Shown: piece by piece, positions 21,873 to 22,739 of the stretch
Layout: every line of letters starts with the position of its first letter
Numbering within the stretch: the stretch's first letter is position 1
DNA from: Desulfuromonadales bacterium
GTDB taxonomy: Bacteria; Desulfobacterota; Desulfuromonadia; Geobacterales; Pseudopelobacteraceae
Assembly: GCA_015688915.1 (NCBI GenBank)
Contig: JAATGX010000223.1
Coordinates: 1 to 22,739 of the forward strand
Direction of reading: 5' to 3'
Length of the DNA stretch: 22,739 nt
Position numbers and translations under genes: made by a program
Notes under the pieces: model-generated
Database searches by the model: none
What the model saw: the letters and a program-made list of their open reading frames with translations, nothing else
Told to the model about the DNA's origin: nothing

Positions 21873-22739
21873 TCAGTCCACCGACTTGCGCAGGAAGGTG
21901 GGGATATCGTATTGGTCCTCATCCTCTTCCAGATAGGTGACAACCGGTCTGACGCGGGTGGCGTTTTCCGTCTGCAGGCGGTCGCGTTTGAAGGTGGGGA
22001 TATCCAGTACGTTCTTGTTCACGGTATGTTTCTCCACAAGCGGTAATGCGCCCCTGCGGATTTCACGCGCCGTGTCCGCATCGAAACGATCGCCGAACCC
22101 AGTGGCAATGACGGTCACCTTGACCGTCTCGCCCAGGTCGTCATCCCTGACAACACCGATCTTGATGCTTGCCTCCTCATGCACCTTCTCGTGGACGATG
22201 CGGTTGACCGTGTTGTAGTCATCCATGGTCATGGAGGCCGACCCGGAGATATTGACCAGTACGCCCTTGGCACCGGAGATGTCGTTGTCTTCCAGGAGCG
22301 GGCTGGAGATGGCGGCGTTCACGGCGTCGGCAGCCCGGTTCTCGCCGGTGCCGGTGCCGATGCCCATCATGGCCATGCCGCGCACGCTCATGACCGTTTT
22401 CACGTCGGCAAAGTCCAGGTTCATCAGGCCGGTGGAGGTGATCAGTTCGGCAATCCCCTGCACGGCCTGGCGCAACACGTCATCGGACGGCTTGAAGGCG
22501 TCGAACAGCGACATATTCTTGCCGGCCAGACTGATCAGACGATCGTTGGGGATGATGAACAGGGAGTCCACATGCTTCTTGAGATCGTGAATGCCCTGTT
22601 CCGCCAGTTCGGCGCGGGCCTTGCCTTCATAGGTGAACGGCTTGGTGACGACGCCCACGGTCAGTGCGCCCGATTCGCGGGCCGCCTCGGCGATGACCGG
22701 TGCGGCGCCGGTGCCGGTGCCGCCGCCCATGCCGGCGGC
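21873..22739 (-). CDS. ftsZ: Cell division protein FtsZ (partial, N-terminus beyond the window)
   Basis: FtsZ is the tubulin-like GTPase that forms the division ring under the membrane at midcell. The visible 288 residues begin at AAGMGGGTGTG, the tubulin signature that binds GTP phosphates; about 100 upstream residues are missing. The synergy-region sequence NLDFADVKTVM is intact, as are GTGTGENRAADAVNAA and IATGF. The variable linker is short, some 35 residues. The C-terminal peptide YDIPTFLRKSVD matches the conserved DIPxFLR tail that docks FtsA and other partners. The frame is open to the window edge. An intrinsic terminator follows, so ftsZ is the last gene of its transcript, normally the division and cell wall cluster. 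Confidence 0.97.
   Translation of the reverse strand, partial: AAGMGGGTGTGAAPVIAEAARESGALTVGVVTKPFTYEGKARAELAEQGIHDLKKHVDSLFIIPNDRLISLAGKNMSLFDAFKPSDDVLRQAVQGIAELITSTGLMNLDFADVKTVMSVRGMAMMGIGTGTGENRAADAVNAAISSPLLEDNDISGAKGVLVNISGSASMTMDDYNTVNRIVHEKVHEEASIKIGVVRDDDLGETVKVTVIATGFGDRFDADTAREIRRGALPLVEKHTVNKNVLDIPTFKRDRLQTENATRVRPVVTYLEEDEDQYDIPTFLRKSVD

Overview
The window is GC-rich, densely packed chromosomal DNA. It looks like a deltaproteobacterium of the Geobacter group (Desulfuromonadales/Geobacterales). Pointers are the DHH-CBS-CBS-nucleotidyltransferase fusion, the many-domain sensor proteins, a PilZ/chemoreceptor pair, a candidate sigma-54 promoter, and dispersed CACAGAG/CACGGAG intergenic repeats. 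The taxonomic assignment is an inference from protein style; no 16S gene is present. Nearly everything is housekeeping, vitamin or tRNA metabolism and signalling. No phage, IS transposase, CRISPR array or rRNA/tRNA gene was seen.

Layout. Positions 1-165 hold the tail of an ABC transporter ATPase, overlapping convergently with a VWA/metallopeptidase-like gene (158-1318, minus). Next come an amidohydrolase-type deaminase (1450-2706) and the pantothenate operon panB-panC-panD (5048 down to 2876), all on minus. The panB leader (about 5254-5049) is the most interesting regulatory DNA here: two tandem hairpins, a third structured domain and an intrinsic terminator just before the panB ribosome binding site, with a 7-nt segment able to pair with the terminator. 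It fits the known 'pan' RNA class. Upstream on the same strand are a GAF chemoreceptor (5323-7299), a PilZ protein (7331-7705) and a class II aldolase-like enzyme (7778-9058).

From 9271 to 10299 lies selU/mnmH (plus strand, near-consensus sigma-70 promoter). It converges on a RelE-type toxin-antitoxin pair (10312-10864, minus). Further minus-strand genes follow: gluQ (10961-11920), ppnP (11975-12289), the 883-residue DHH/CBS/tRNA nucleotidyltransferase (12501-15152) and a PLP aminotransferase sharing one base with it (15152-16321). The plus strand then carries a hybrid histidine kinase (16498-19050), queF (19143-19574) and an EF-P paralogue of the EfpL/YeiP type (19781-20344).

The stretch 20345-20807 has no gene. 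It holds a terminator, three GTAAAG-N3-CTTTAC palindromes about 67 bp apart, and a candidate sigma-54 promoter in front of a 97-residue winged-helix-like protein (20808-21101). The right end holds a ferritin-like protein (21164-21655) and the C-terminal three quarters of ftsZ (21873 to the edge), both on minus.

Together, four genes handle tRNA biology (selU, gluQ, the nucleotidyltransferase, queF), one helps translation past stalling motifs (efpL), and three make pantothenate.
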